Assembly (NCBI GenBank): GCA_030621275.1
Contig: JAUXHY010000090.1
Span: 1 to 5,828, forward strand
Reading direction: 5' to 3'
From: a bacterium
GTDB lineage: Bacteria > Fidelibacterota > Marinisomatia > Marinisomatales > JAHJCW01
DNA length: 5,828 nucleotides
In this document: positions 1-5,828 of the stretch, one piece after another
Numbering within the stretch: position 1 is the first letter of the stretch
Layout: each line of letters starts with the position of its first letter
Position numbers and translations under genes: made by a program
The notes under the pieces: model-generated
What the model was told of the DNA's origin: nothing
The model's input: the letters and a program-made list of their open reading frames with translations, nothing else
Databases searched by the model: none

Positions 1-1
1 A

Positions 2-1324
2 CCTGTTATAATGATCACAAAAAGTGAAGAAGAATGGCTCATGGACGAAGCGATATCTGAGCAGGTTGCCGAATATCTAATAAAACCGGTAAATCCTACA
101 CAGATATTTAGTGCATGTAAACGTGTTTTGGAAAAAACTCGTATAATAGACGAGAAAGCCACAAGTGATTATTTAAAAGAATTCAGAGAGATAGAAACGA
201 GAATTCAGGAATCCATGACAATCGATGATTGGTGGAGCTTGTATAATAAATTAGTTGGATGGCAGTTAACATTTGATATACAACGTAAGTCTGAGTTAAC
301 AAGCATCTTGGAGGAGCAGATTCAATCATGCAATCGTGAGTTCATTCATTTTATTGAAGCTGAGTATACAAATTGGTTAAAAAATGTTGATCGTCCACCA
401 CTGTCTCCTGATATATTACCAAAATATTGTATTCCGAAACTTCAAAACAAAGAAAAAGTCTGTCTTTTTGTTGTTGATTGTTTGAGATATGATCATCTTA
501 TGGCACTGCTTCCGGATATTACTCGATATTTTGATGTTAAAATGGATTACGCCATTTCAACTTTACCAACTGCAACACCATTTGCTAGGAATTCGATATT
601 TAGCGGATTATTTACAGATGATATATTCAATAAATACCCACAGCAGAAAAAATTAATTGAGAATCATGAACCACATCAAAATAAATATGAAGAAGATTTC
701 CTTCATGATTTATTAAAACGTAATGACTTAGCAAAGATTAGTTCTCATTATCACAAAATTTGGAAAGCTGAAGAAGGACAACGCTTTAATAATCGATTAA
801 GCGACTATATGAATCATGATTTGATTGCAGTTGTGATTAATTTTATTGATTTATTAGCCCATAAACGGTCAGAATCTGATATAATAAAAGAGATGGTACC
901 GGATGAAATAGGCTATCGTCAAGCTGTACGAAATTGGTTTGAAAATTCATGGTTCTTTGAAAGCTTAATACAGCTTGCAGAGAGTGATTTTAAAGTAATT
1001 ATCACAAGTGATCATGGCAGCGTAAGAGTTCAGAAGGGCATAATGGTCGCCGCTGATAAAACTGCATCTTCGGGTGTTCGTTACAAATATGGCAGAAATC
1101 TTAATAGTAAAGATAAAAACGCCTTAGTAATTAAAGACCCAAGTCTGTATCGGCTTCCCAATATTGGACCTCAGTCAAGTTATTTAATCGCTAAAGGAGA
1201 TACTTATTTTCTCTATCCAACACAACTGCATCAATACCAATATATTTACAAGGATAGTTTCCAGCATGGCGGTATTTCTATGGAGGAAATGTTAATTCCG
1301 GTTGCTACGTTAAAAGGTAAATAA
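2..1324 (+). CDS. porX: PorX: receiver-PglZ bifunctional response regulator/phosphodiesterase, 5'-truncated by the window edge
   Basis: The reading frame is open to the left edge, and the residues before the first ATG (position 11) continue a receiver domain, so that ATG is internal. Numbering from it, ITKS (2-5) and LIKP (23-26) hold the conserved Thr and Lys-Pro of a response-regulator receiver. The part with the phosphorylated Asp, roughly 80 residues, lies outside the window. A helical linker (about 35-130) follows, then a PglZ/alkaline-phosphatase-like domain. Likely metal and catalytic residues are Asp156 (VVDCLRYD), Thr187 or Thr189 (LPTATPFARN, nucleophile region), Asp280 and His284 (DLLAH), Asp334-His335 (SDHGS) and His419 (HGGIS). 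All are present, so the enzyme looks intact. In Bacteroidota, PorX receives the signal of the PorY kinase and controls type IX secretion genes; structural work describes a zinc-dependent phosphodiesterase acting on oligonucleotides. The gene shares one base with tsaE. Identity is confident from the architecture; the substrate here is inferred from the family. Confidence 0.93.
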   Translation, partial: PVIMITKSEEEWLMDEAISEQVAEYLIKPVNPTQIFSACKRVLEKTRIIDEKATSDYLKEFREIETRIQESMTIDDWWSLYNKLVGWQLTFDIQRKSELTSILEEQIQSCNREFIHFIEAEYTNWLKNVDRPPLSPDILPKYCIPKLQNKEKVCLFVVDCLRYDHLMALLPDITRYFDVKMDYAISTLPTATPFARNSIFSGLFTDDIFNKYPQQKKLIENHEPHQNKYEEDFLHDLLKRNDLAKISSHYHKIWKAEEGQRFNNRLSDYMNHDLIAVVINFIDLLAHKRSESDIIKEMVPDEIGYRQAVRNWFENSWFFESLIQLAESDFKVIITSDHGSVRVQKGIMVAADKTASSGVRYKYGRNLNSKDKNALVIKDPSLYRLPNIGPQSSYLIAKGDTYFLYPTQLHQYQYIYKDSFQHGGISMEEMLIPVATLKGK

Positions 1325-1758
1325 TGTTGGGCAAATATTTAACCAAATCTTTAGACGAAACACAAGAACTAGCAACAAAAGTCGCAAAAAACATTGCGAT
1401 TGGTACTGTCGTAGCCTTAATTGGCGATTTGGGAACGGGTAAAACAGCTTTTACGCAAGGTTTCGCTAAAGCAATAGGTATAAAAGAAGCTGTTGGATCT
1501 CCAACCTTTAAATTGGTAAGTGAGTATGAGGGGACAGAACATTGGTTATATCATATTGATTGCTATAGGTTAAAAAATGCACAACAATTTATGAATATTG
1601 GTGGAGAAGAATATTTAGATCCCATAAAAGGTATTACGCTAATCGAATGGGCTGATATTGTCGAAGAAATTTTACCATCTGATACATTATTTATCAATTT
1701 TAAACGAATAATCGGTAAATCTAATTACCGAGAAATAATTATAAACTGGATTTTATGA
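1324..1758 (+). CDS. tsaE: TsaE, ATPase of the tRNA threonylcarbamoyladenosine (t6A37) complex
   Basis: TsaE is a small cytoplasmic P-loop ATPase. It acts with TsaB and TsaD to put threonylcarbamoyl on A37 of tRNAs reading ANN codons; its ATP hydrolysis is thought to reset the complex between turnovers. At 144 aa the length is normal. Visible motifs are Walker A GDLGTGKT (34-41), SPTF (59-62) followed by LVSEY, HIDCYRL (77-83) with Asp79, and LIEWAD with Glu108-Trp109. These match the known functional Asp, Glu and Trp of the family. The ATG overlaps the porX stop as TAATG, with an AAAAGG stretch 6 nt upstream inside porX that could serve as ribosome binding site. tsaE in turn overlaps tsaB by four bases, so both partners are probably translated in a coupled way. 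TsaD and TsaC are not in this window. Confidence 0.97.
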   Translation: MLGKYLTKSLDETQELATKVAKNIAIGTVVALIGDLGTGKTAFTQGFAKAIGIKEAVGSPTFKLVSEYEGTEHWLYHIDCYRLKNAQQFMNIGGEEYLDPIKGITLIEWADIVEEILPSDTLFINFKRIIGKSNYREIIINWIL

Positions 1759-2405
1759 AATTAATTGCAATCGAAACTTCAACAGATATTTGTAGTATTG
1801 CTTACATTCAGGATGGAAAGTGTGAAAATATTATTGAAGAAAAAATTCCCAGGCAACATGCCGAAAAATTGCCATTATTTTATAATGAATTAGTCAACCA
1901 ATCCAAATTGAAATTGCCTAATATTGATGCAATTGCTGTTTCTATTGGCCCCGGTTCCTTCACTGGACTGAGAATTGGATTGAGCTATGCTAAAGGATTG
2001 GCATACAGTCATAAAAAATCGATCATTCCCGTTCCTACCACGCAGTCTTTACTACATGGTTTTGGAAAAATTAATAATAGAATTGTGGTGATAATATTAT
2101 CACATGGCAATAAATATTTTGTTCAAAATTTCGAACAAACTCATGGGAAAATTGCATTAGATAAAATTCAAGTACTTGAATTAAACGGCATAAATGATAT
2201 AAAAGAAATAATCGTCAATAGTACAATTATTAAGTATGGATGTGATAAACTATTCGAAAATAGTTCTATAGAAAATAAGGTAATTCAAATTATTCCATCA
2301 GCAAAGTGGATTGGGGAATTGGCGCATCTAAATTATAATAAATGGATAATTGAAAAACCATACAAATTAGTACCGGACTATGTCTCTCCATTTAAAATTG
2401 GATGA
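1755..2405 (+). CDS. tsaB: TsaB, scaffold subunit of the t6A37 tRNA-modification complex
   Basis: TsaB is an inactive ASKHA-fold paralogue of TsaD that binds TsaD and TsaE and holds the t6A-forming complex together. The N-terminal strand LIAIETSTDICSIAY (3-17), the PRQHAEKL segment and the family signature GPGSFTGLR (65-73), followed by IGLSYAKGLAY, identify it. At 216 aa it is slightly short but within the family range. The start is the ATG in the ATGA overlap with tsaE; a weak GGA sits just upstream and there is no good Shine-Dalgarno sequence. The second half is less typical. Where many TsaB proteins have an Asp-Ala-Arg turn before GEVY, this one reads VIILSHGNKYF (112-122). The C terminus (VPDYVSPFKI) resembles the usual ending of the family only loosely. 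No TsaD-like fusion is visible. The name is confident and the C-terminal divergence is real. Confidence 0.93.
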   Translation: MKLIAIETSTDICSIAYIQDGKCENIIEEKIPRQHAEKLPLFYNELVNQSKLKLPNIDAIAVSIGPGSFTGLRIGLSYAKGLAYSHKKSIIPVPTTQSLLHGFGKINNRIVVIILSHGNKYFVQNFEQTHGKIALDKIQVLELNGINDIKEIIVNSTIIKYGCDKLFENSSIENKVIQIIPSAKWIGELAHLNYNKWIIEKPYKLVPDYVSPFKIG

Positions 2406-2515
2406 TTCTGGGAAAATTTAAAGCCAAATATTCTTCCTTATAATTAATAGTAAATTTTTGTATATTGAATGCTTTTAAAAAACAAAATAATTAAATAGTA
2501 AATATTCGATCATAA
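2406..2515 (+). promoter_or_regulatory. AT-rich intergenic spacer, probable promoter region of accD-surE-guaA
   Basis: This 110-bp gap is the only sizeable non-coding interval between genes in the window that otherwise overlap or nearly touch, which makes it the natural site for a second promoter. It is almost entirely A and T. TAAATTTTTG (2451-2460) resembles, but does not exactly match, the Bacteroidota -7 element TAnnTTTG. TTGAAT (2465-2470) could be a -35-like element but lacks a good -10 partner at 17 nt. No Shine-Dalgarno sequence precedes the accD ATG, as is common in Bacteroidota. No convincing intrinsic terminator follows tsaB, so read-through from block 1 is possible. The promoter is inferred from position and composition, not from a clear motif. 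Confidence 0.35.
2440..2503 (+). repeat. Imperfect direct repeat pair upstream of accD
   Basis: ATAATTAATAGTAAAT (2440-2455) recurs as ATAATTAAATAGTAAAT (2487-2503). The copies differ by one extra A and their starts are 47 bp apart. The second copy ends 12 nt before the accD start codon. The match is seen directly. In such AT-rich DNA some similarity is expected by chance, but both copies keep the central TAGTAAAT. It could be a pair of operator half-sites, a small duplication, or coincidence. Confidence 0.5.
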
Positions 2516-3352
2516 ATGGCTTGGTTTCACAGAAAAGACGAAAAATTTAAAGATACCCAAAAGAAATCTATCCCGGATGACTTATGGATTAAATGTCCAT
2601 TTTGCTCTGAAATAATATATAAACCGGAGTTGAAGAAAAATCATTCGGTTTGTCGTCATTGTAACCACCATTTTAGAATAAATCCAACTGAATATATTAA
2701 ATTGATTTTAGATGATGGCTCGGTAAAGGAAGTTTTCCAGAATATCACATCAGTTGATATTTTAAAATTTAAAGCTGAAAGAAAGTATACTGATCAACTT
2801 AAAATTGCAAAAAATAAAACCAATGATGTAGAAGCAATCCGTTGTTTTGAAAGTAAGATTAGTGATAAATCTGTTGTGCTGGGAGTGATGAATTTTGAAT
2901 TTATTGGTGGGAGTATGGGTTCTGTGGTAGGAGAAAAAGTTTCTCGTGCGATTAAGCTTGCTGATAAAAAGAAAGTTCCTCTAATAATAGTATGCGCTTC
3001 GGGTGGGGCTCGTATGCAGGAAGGAGCATTATCGCTGATGCAATTAGCGAAGACAAGCGCCAATTTGGCAAAATTTATGGGAAATGGTGGTTTGTACATA
3101 CCGTTATTAACTAATCCTACAACTGGCGGAGTTACGGCAAGTTTCGGAATGTTAGGTGACATCAATCTTGCAGAACCTAAAGCTTTAATTGGATTTGCCG
3201 GACCAAGAGTTATTAAACAAACGATTAGTCAAGATTTACCTGAAGGATTCCAAAGATCGGAATTCTTGCTCGAAAAAGGATTTATTGATTTAATTGTGCC
3301 ACGTTCTGAATTAAAAGATACTTTAACAACTATACTAAATATGTTATCATGA
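2516..3352 (+). CDS. accD: Acetyl-CoA carboxylase carboxyltransferase subunit beta
   Basis: AccD pairs with AccA to transfer the carboxyl group from biotin on AccB to acetyl-CoA, giving malonyl-CoA, the committed step of cytoplasmic fatty acid synthesis. The 278-aa protein begins MAWFHRK, a common AccD opening. A four-cysteine zinc finger follows (Cys27, Cys30, Cys46, Cys49). The crotonase-like carboxyltransferase core has SGGARMQEG (162-170), GGVTASFGMLGD from Gly204, then EPKALIGFAGPRVI and GFQRSEFLLEKGFIDLIV. The glycine pairs at 163-164 and 204-205 fit the oxyanion-hole regions of the family. Length is within the usual 275-305. accA is not adjacent, so the alpha subunit must be encoded elsewhere. 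There is no Shine-Dalgarno sequence before the ATG, and the gene overlaps surE by ATGA. Regulation may come from the AT-rich gap upstream. Confidence 0.98.
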   Translation: MAWFHRKDEKFKDTQKKSIPDDLWIKCPFCSEIIYKPELKKNHSVCRHCNHHFRINPTEYIKLILDDGSVKEVFQNITSVDILKFKAERKYTDQLKIAKNKTNDVEAIRCFESKISDKSVVLGVMNFEFIGGSMGSVVGEKVSRAIKLADKKKVPLIIVCASGGARMQEGALSLMQLAKTSANLAKFMGNGGLYIPLLTNPTTGGVTASFGMLGDINLAEPKALIGFAGPRVIKQTISQDLPEGFQRSEFLLEKGFIDLIVPRSELKDTLTTILNMLS

Positions 3353-4110
3353 ATAAACGTCCCAAAATACTTGTTACTAACGATGACGGAATTTTTGCTC
3401 CTGGTATTTATGCTTTGTGGGAGGCAATGCAAGAAATCGGAGATGTAACTGTAGTAGCACCTGATACCGAAAAAAGCGCAGTTGGACACGCAATAACACT
3501 GATAGATCCAATTAGAGTTCAAGAAATTCGCAGAAAAGATGGTTTTGTAGGATTTGCCGTAAAAGGTACTCCAGCAGATTGTGTAAAAATTGCAATACGT
3601 TCGCTTATAGAAACCACTCCTGACATTGTGATCTCAGGTATTAATTCTGGTGCTAATGTTGGCAACGATATAATTTATTCGGGTACGGTTTCTGCCGCTA
3701 CCGAAGGTACAATACTCGGAATTCCTTCGATTGCGATTAGTTTAAGCGCATTTAAGAATAGAGTTTGGGTTAGTCCAATGAAAGTTGCTAAAACCGTCGT
3801 AAAAAAAGTCATTGAAAATGGATTGCCCCTGGGGACACTGCTAAATGTAAATGTGCCTAACATCCCATTTGAAAGTATCAATGGCTATAAAATCACCAAA
3901 CAGGGCAATTCAGTTTTTAGAGATCATTTTGAAAAGCGTGAAGACCCGCGTGGAAAAACATATTATTGGATGACCGGTCGAGTCGTTGTGGATTCAGATA
4001 AAAGTACCGATAGCTATGCTATTCAAAACGATTTTATTAGCATAACACCAATACACTATCAGCTAACCGAAGAATCGTTTTTAAAAACACTTAAAAATTG
4101 GGAATTTTAG
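3349..4110 (+). CDS. surE: SurE, 5'/3'-nucleotidase (nucleoside monophosphate phosphatase)
   Basis: SurE is a cytoplasmic, divalent-metal-dependent phosphatase that removes phosphate from nucleoside 5'- and 3'-monophosphates; some members also act on short polyphosphate. It is linked to stress survival and nucleotide balance. The 253-aa product has the family signature ILVTNDDG (7-14) with metal ligands Asp12-Asp13, APDTEKSAVGHAIT with Ser43, GTPADCV (73-79), and SGINSGANVGNDIIYSGTV with Asn99. The ligand spacing is the same as in the characterised Thermotoga enzyme (Asp8, Asp9, Ser39, Asn95), shifted by four. The C-terminal TDSYAIQNDFISITPI is also typical. Its ATG lies in the ATGA overlap with accD without a ribosome binding site of its own, so translation is probably coupled. 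Its stop TAG is shared with the probable GTG start of guaA. The usual partner gene pcm is absent here. Confidence 0.97.
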   Translation: MNKRPKILVTNDDGIFAPGIYALWEAMQEIGDVTVVAPDTEKSAVGHAITLIDPIRVQEIRRKDGFVGFAVKGTPADCVKIAIRSLIETTPDIVISGINSGANVGNDIIYSGTVSAATEGTILGIPSIAISLSAFKNRVWVSPMKVAKTVVKKVIENGLPLGTLLNVNVPNIPFESINGYKITKQGNSVFRDHFEKREDPRGKTYYWMTGRVVVDSDKSTDSYAIQNDFISITPIHYQLTEESFLKTLKNWEF

Positions 4111-5666
4111 TGGATTCACACCATAATCAGGGAGTCATAATTCTTGATTTTGGTTCGCAGTATACTCGTTTAATTGCACGACGTATACGTGAGCAAAATA
4201 TTTTTTCTGAAATATTAACTTCGGATACTGTAAGTGATGAAATCCGCAGACTAAATCCCAAAGCAATTATTTTGTCAGGTGGTCCTTCAAGTGTATATTC
4301 CAAATCTGCTCCAAAGCATGATAAATCAATTTTTGATATGAATATACCTATTCTTGGTATTTGTTATGGTTTACATTTATTAGTACAACATTATGGTGGA
4401 AAAATTGAAACTTCAAATATTCAGGAATATGGTTTTGATGAAATAAAAATTGCAGATAAATCAGATCTGTTCAACGGCTTACCTGATACAACAAAAGTGT
4501 GGATGAGCCATGCCGACAAAATTTCCAAATTACCAGAGAATTGGAATATAATTGCTGAATCTTCTAATGGCATTGTGGCAGGCATAGAGAATAAATCGAA
4601 TAAGCGATATGCAACACAATTTCACCCAGAAGTAAACCATACGGAGAAAGGAAAAGAAATATTATCTAATTTTTTATTTACAATCGCTAAATGCGAACCT
4701 ACCTGGACACCGGGTAATTTTATTGTTGAAAAAGTTGAAGAAATACGTGAAAAAGCTGGAGAGTCAGGCAAAGTTCTTACTGCTGTTAGTGGTGGTGTTG
4801 ATTCATCTGTAGTTGCTGCAATAATGAATAAAGCTATTGGTGATAGAGCAATAGCAGTGATCATTGACCATGGACTGATGAGAAAAAACGAAACTCACGA
4901 TTGTGTCAATTCACTAAAAGAACACCTTGGGTTAAATATACGATTGTTTGACGAATCGGAAGTATTTCTAAATCGTCTAAAGGGTATTAAAAATCCTGAA
5001 AAGAAAAGGAAAATCATAGGTGAACAATTTATACGATCCTTTGAAAAAATTGCTAAAAATATTGGTGATGTTGATTTTTTAGCTCAAGGAACTTTGTATA
5101 CAGATATAATTGAAAGTGGTGGTCATGGAAGCACAAAATCTGCAAAAGTTATCAAAAGTCATCATAATGTTGGCGGGCTTCCTAAAGATATGGAATTAAA
5201 GCTAATTGAACCATTAAAAGAATTGTTCAAGGATGAAGTTAGGAATGTTGGCAGAGAATTGGGATTATCAGAGACACTCTTAAAACGTCACCCATTTCCA
5301 GGACCCGGTTTTGCTGTCAGAATACTTAGTTCAATAACACAAGAAAGATTAGATATTTTACGGGAAGCAGATGATATCTATATTAGGATTTTACAAGAAG
5401 AAGGGATTTATGATGAAATTTGGCAGGCATTTTCTGTATTAATTCCAGTTAAAACGGTTGGCGTGATGGGTGATAATCGGACGTACGAAAATCTTGTCGC
5501 ATTGCGGGCTGTAACAAGTTTAGATGGAATGACTGCCGACTGGTATAGAATACCAGACAAAATATTATCAAAAATTTCAAATAAGATTGTAAATTCTGTA
5601 AGCGGTATTAATCGCGTAGTGTATGATGTAACATCAAAACCGCCGGGAACCATTGAATGGGAATAA
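4110..5666 (+). CDS. guaA: GMP synthase (glutamine-hydrolysing)
   Basis: GuaA converts XMP, ATP and glutamine to GMP, the last step of guanine nucleotide synthesis. The class I amidotransferase domain (about 1-185) begins VIILDFGSQYTRLIARRIRE and has nucleophile Cys85 in GICYGLH and partners His172 and Glu174 in FHPEV. The ATP-pyrophosphatase domain has the loop SGGVDSS (227-233), then ESGGHG and HHNVGGLP. The C-terminal dimerisation domain contains RHPFPGPG (393-400) and ends KPPGTIEWE. All catalytic parts are intact. There is no in-frame ATG before the essential first strand. I choose GTG at 4110, giving 518 aa and a TAGTG overlap with surE, with GGGAA at 4100-4104 as a weak ribosome binding site. 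A TTG at 4098 (522 aa, 13-nt overlap) is the alternative but has no Shine-Dalgarno sequence before it. Confidence 0.97.
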   Translation: MDSHHNQGVIILDFGSQYTRLIARRIREQNIFSEILTSDTVSDEIRRLNPKAIILSGGPSSVYSKSAPKHDKSIFDMNIPILGICYGLHLLVQHYGGKIETSNIQEYGFDEIKIADKSDLFNGLPDTTKVWMSHADKISKLPENWNIIAESSNGIVAGIENKSNKRYATQFHPEVNHTEKGKEILSNFLFTIAKCEPTWTPGNFIVEKVEEIREKAGESGKVLTAVSGGVDSSVVAAIMNKAIGDRAIAVIIDHGLMRKNETHDCVNSLKEHLGLNIRLFDESEVFLNRLKGIKNPEKKRKIIGEQFIRSFEKIAKNIGDVDFLAQGTLYTDIIESGGHGSTKSAKVIKSHHNVGGLPKDMELKLIEPLKELFKDEVRNVGRELGLSETLLKRHPFPGPGFAVRILSSITQERLDILREADDIYIRILQEEGIYDEIWQAFSVLIPVKTVGVMGDNRTYENLVALRAVTSLDGMTADWYRIPDKILSKISNKIVNSVSGINRVVYDVTSKPPGTIEWE

Positions 5667-5688
5667 TTTATAATAATTCTTATAAATT
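5665..5688 (+). repeat. A/T-only inverted repeat at the guaA stop codon
   Basis: AATTTATAA (5665-5673) and TTATAAATT (5680-5688) are perfect 9-bp inverted repeats around a 6-nt loop. The left arm begins within the TAA stop of guaA. The stem contains no G or C and is not followed by a T run on the + strand, so it is a weak hairpin at best and not a standard terminator. It may instead be part of an AT-rich promoter or a protein-binding palindrome ahead of glmS, or chance in this composition. Confidence 0.45.
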
Positions 5689-5709
5689 TAAAAAATTTAA
5701 AGGGAAAAC

Positions 5710-5828
5710 ATGTGTGGAATAGTTGGATATTGGGGTAATAAGAATTCCGTTCCGATATTGATAAAGGGATTAAAACGTTTAGAATATCGTGGTTACGATT
5801 CTGCCGGCATTGCAGTTCTTGATAATGA
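5710..5828 (+). CDS. glmS: Glutamine-fructose-6-phosphate aminotransferase (isomerizing), N-terminal fragment cut by the window edge
   Basis: Only the first 39 codons are present, with no stop before the edge. They encode MCGIVGYWG, whose Cys2 becomes the N-terminal nucleophile of class II (Ntn) glutamine amidotransferases after Met removal, and [13 protein letters not shown] (24-36), a hallmark of GlmS that separates it from PurF and AsnB. GlmS makes glucosamine-6-phosphate from fructose-6-phosphate and glutamine and so feeds peptidoglycan and lipopolysaccharide synthesis. The start is well supported: an AAAGGG stretch ends 5 nt before the ATG, one of the better ribosome binding sites in the window, and Cys2 fixes the N terminus. 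The 43-nt gap after guaA is too short for a glmS ribozyme of the Gram-positive type, so that control is not seen here. Cotranscription with guaA is plausible. Confidence 0.95.
   Translation, partial: MCGIVGYWGNKNSVPILIKGLKRLEYRGYDSAGIAVLDN

Noticed and set aside
11..1324. ATG at 11 as the real start of porX
   Set aside because: The codons before it continue the receiver domain (PVI before MITKS), and the protein would lack the phosphorylation site; the true start is left of the window.
2411..2437. Possible terminator hairpin after tsaB (GGAAAAT pairing with ATTCTTCC)
   Set aside because: Only seven pairs with a bulge and a 12-nt loop, mostly A-T, and no T run afterwards; too weak to call.
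2794..3165. 123-codon open frame on the - strand inside accD
   Set aside because: It lies wholly antisense to the conserved carboxyltransferase core and its translation shows no recognisable domain; it is a shadow frame.
3229..3522. 97-codon open frame on the - strand across the accD-surE junction
   Set aside because: It is antisense to conserved ends of two well-supported genes, and no motif or ribosome binding evidence was seen.
3675..3881. 68-codon open frame on the - strand inside surE
   Set aside because: Antisense to the conserved SurE core and short; no support as a gene.
4622..4864. 80-codon open frame on the - strand inside guaA
   Set aside because: Antisense to the interdomain and P-loop region of GMP synthase; explained by the coding constraint of guaA.
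5408..5653. 81-codon open frame on the - strand in the 3' part of guaA
   Set aside because: Antisense to the conserved dimerisation domain with no independent evidence.
5667..5709. glmS riboswitch-ribozyme in front of glmS
   Set aside because: The gap is 43 nt and almost pure A/T, far too short and simple for the known glmS ribozyme.
1..5828. A novel defence, mobile or biosynthetic system
   Set aside because: Every sizeable frame is accounted for by a known core gene family. No integrase, transposase, terminal repeats, CRISPR-like spacing or composition shift was seen. The PglZ domain belongs to PorX and not to a BREX phage-defence locus, as the attached receiver domain and the neighbours show.

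Overview
The window is an AT-rich, gene-dense, single-strand run of core genes. All supported genes lie on the + strand: 3' part of porX, then tsaE, tsaB, accD, surE, guaA and the 5' end of glmS. The lineage suggested is Bacteroidota or a close relative in the Bacteroidota/Ignavibacteria/Chlorobi group. The evidence is the fused receiver-PglZ regulator PorX, which is typical of that group, its direct linkage to tsaE, the low GC, and the weak or absent Shine-Dalgarno sequences before several genes. The exact taxon cannot be read from this sequence.

Layout. Block 1 (1-2405) is porX-tsaE-tsaB. porX and tsaE share one base (TAATG), and tsaE and tsaB share four (ATGA). Positions 2406-2515 form a 110-bp AT-rich gap, the largest non-coding stretch here. 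It holds an imperfect 16/17-nt direct repeat and is the most likely place for an internal promoter. Block 2 (2516-5666) is accD-surE-guaA. accD and surE overlap by four bases (ATGA), and surE and guaA probably overlap by one (TAGTG), with guaA starting at GTG. A 43-bp gap containing an A/T-only inverted repeat then leads to glmS, which runs off the right edge.

Functions. PorX is the response regulator/zinc phosphodiesterase of type IX secretion control. TsaE (ATPase) and TsaB (scaffold) both serve the t6A37 tRNA modification complex. AccD is the carboxyltransferase beta subunit of acetyl-CoA carboxylase. SurE is a 5'-nucleotidase and GuaA makes GMP. GlmS makes glucosamine-6-phosphate for the cell envelope. 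Except for PorX this is ordinary housekeeping content. I found no mobile element, CRISPR array, RNA gene or convincing new system. The items worth a second look are modest: the PorX-TsaE-TsaB coupling, a changed motif in TsaB, the non-ATG start of guaA, and the repeat in front of accD.
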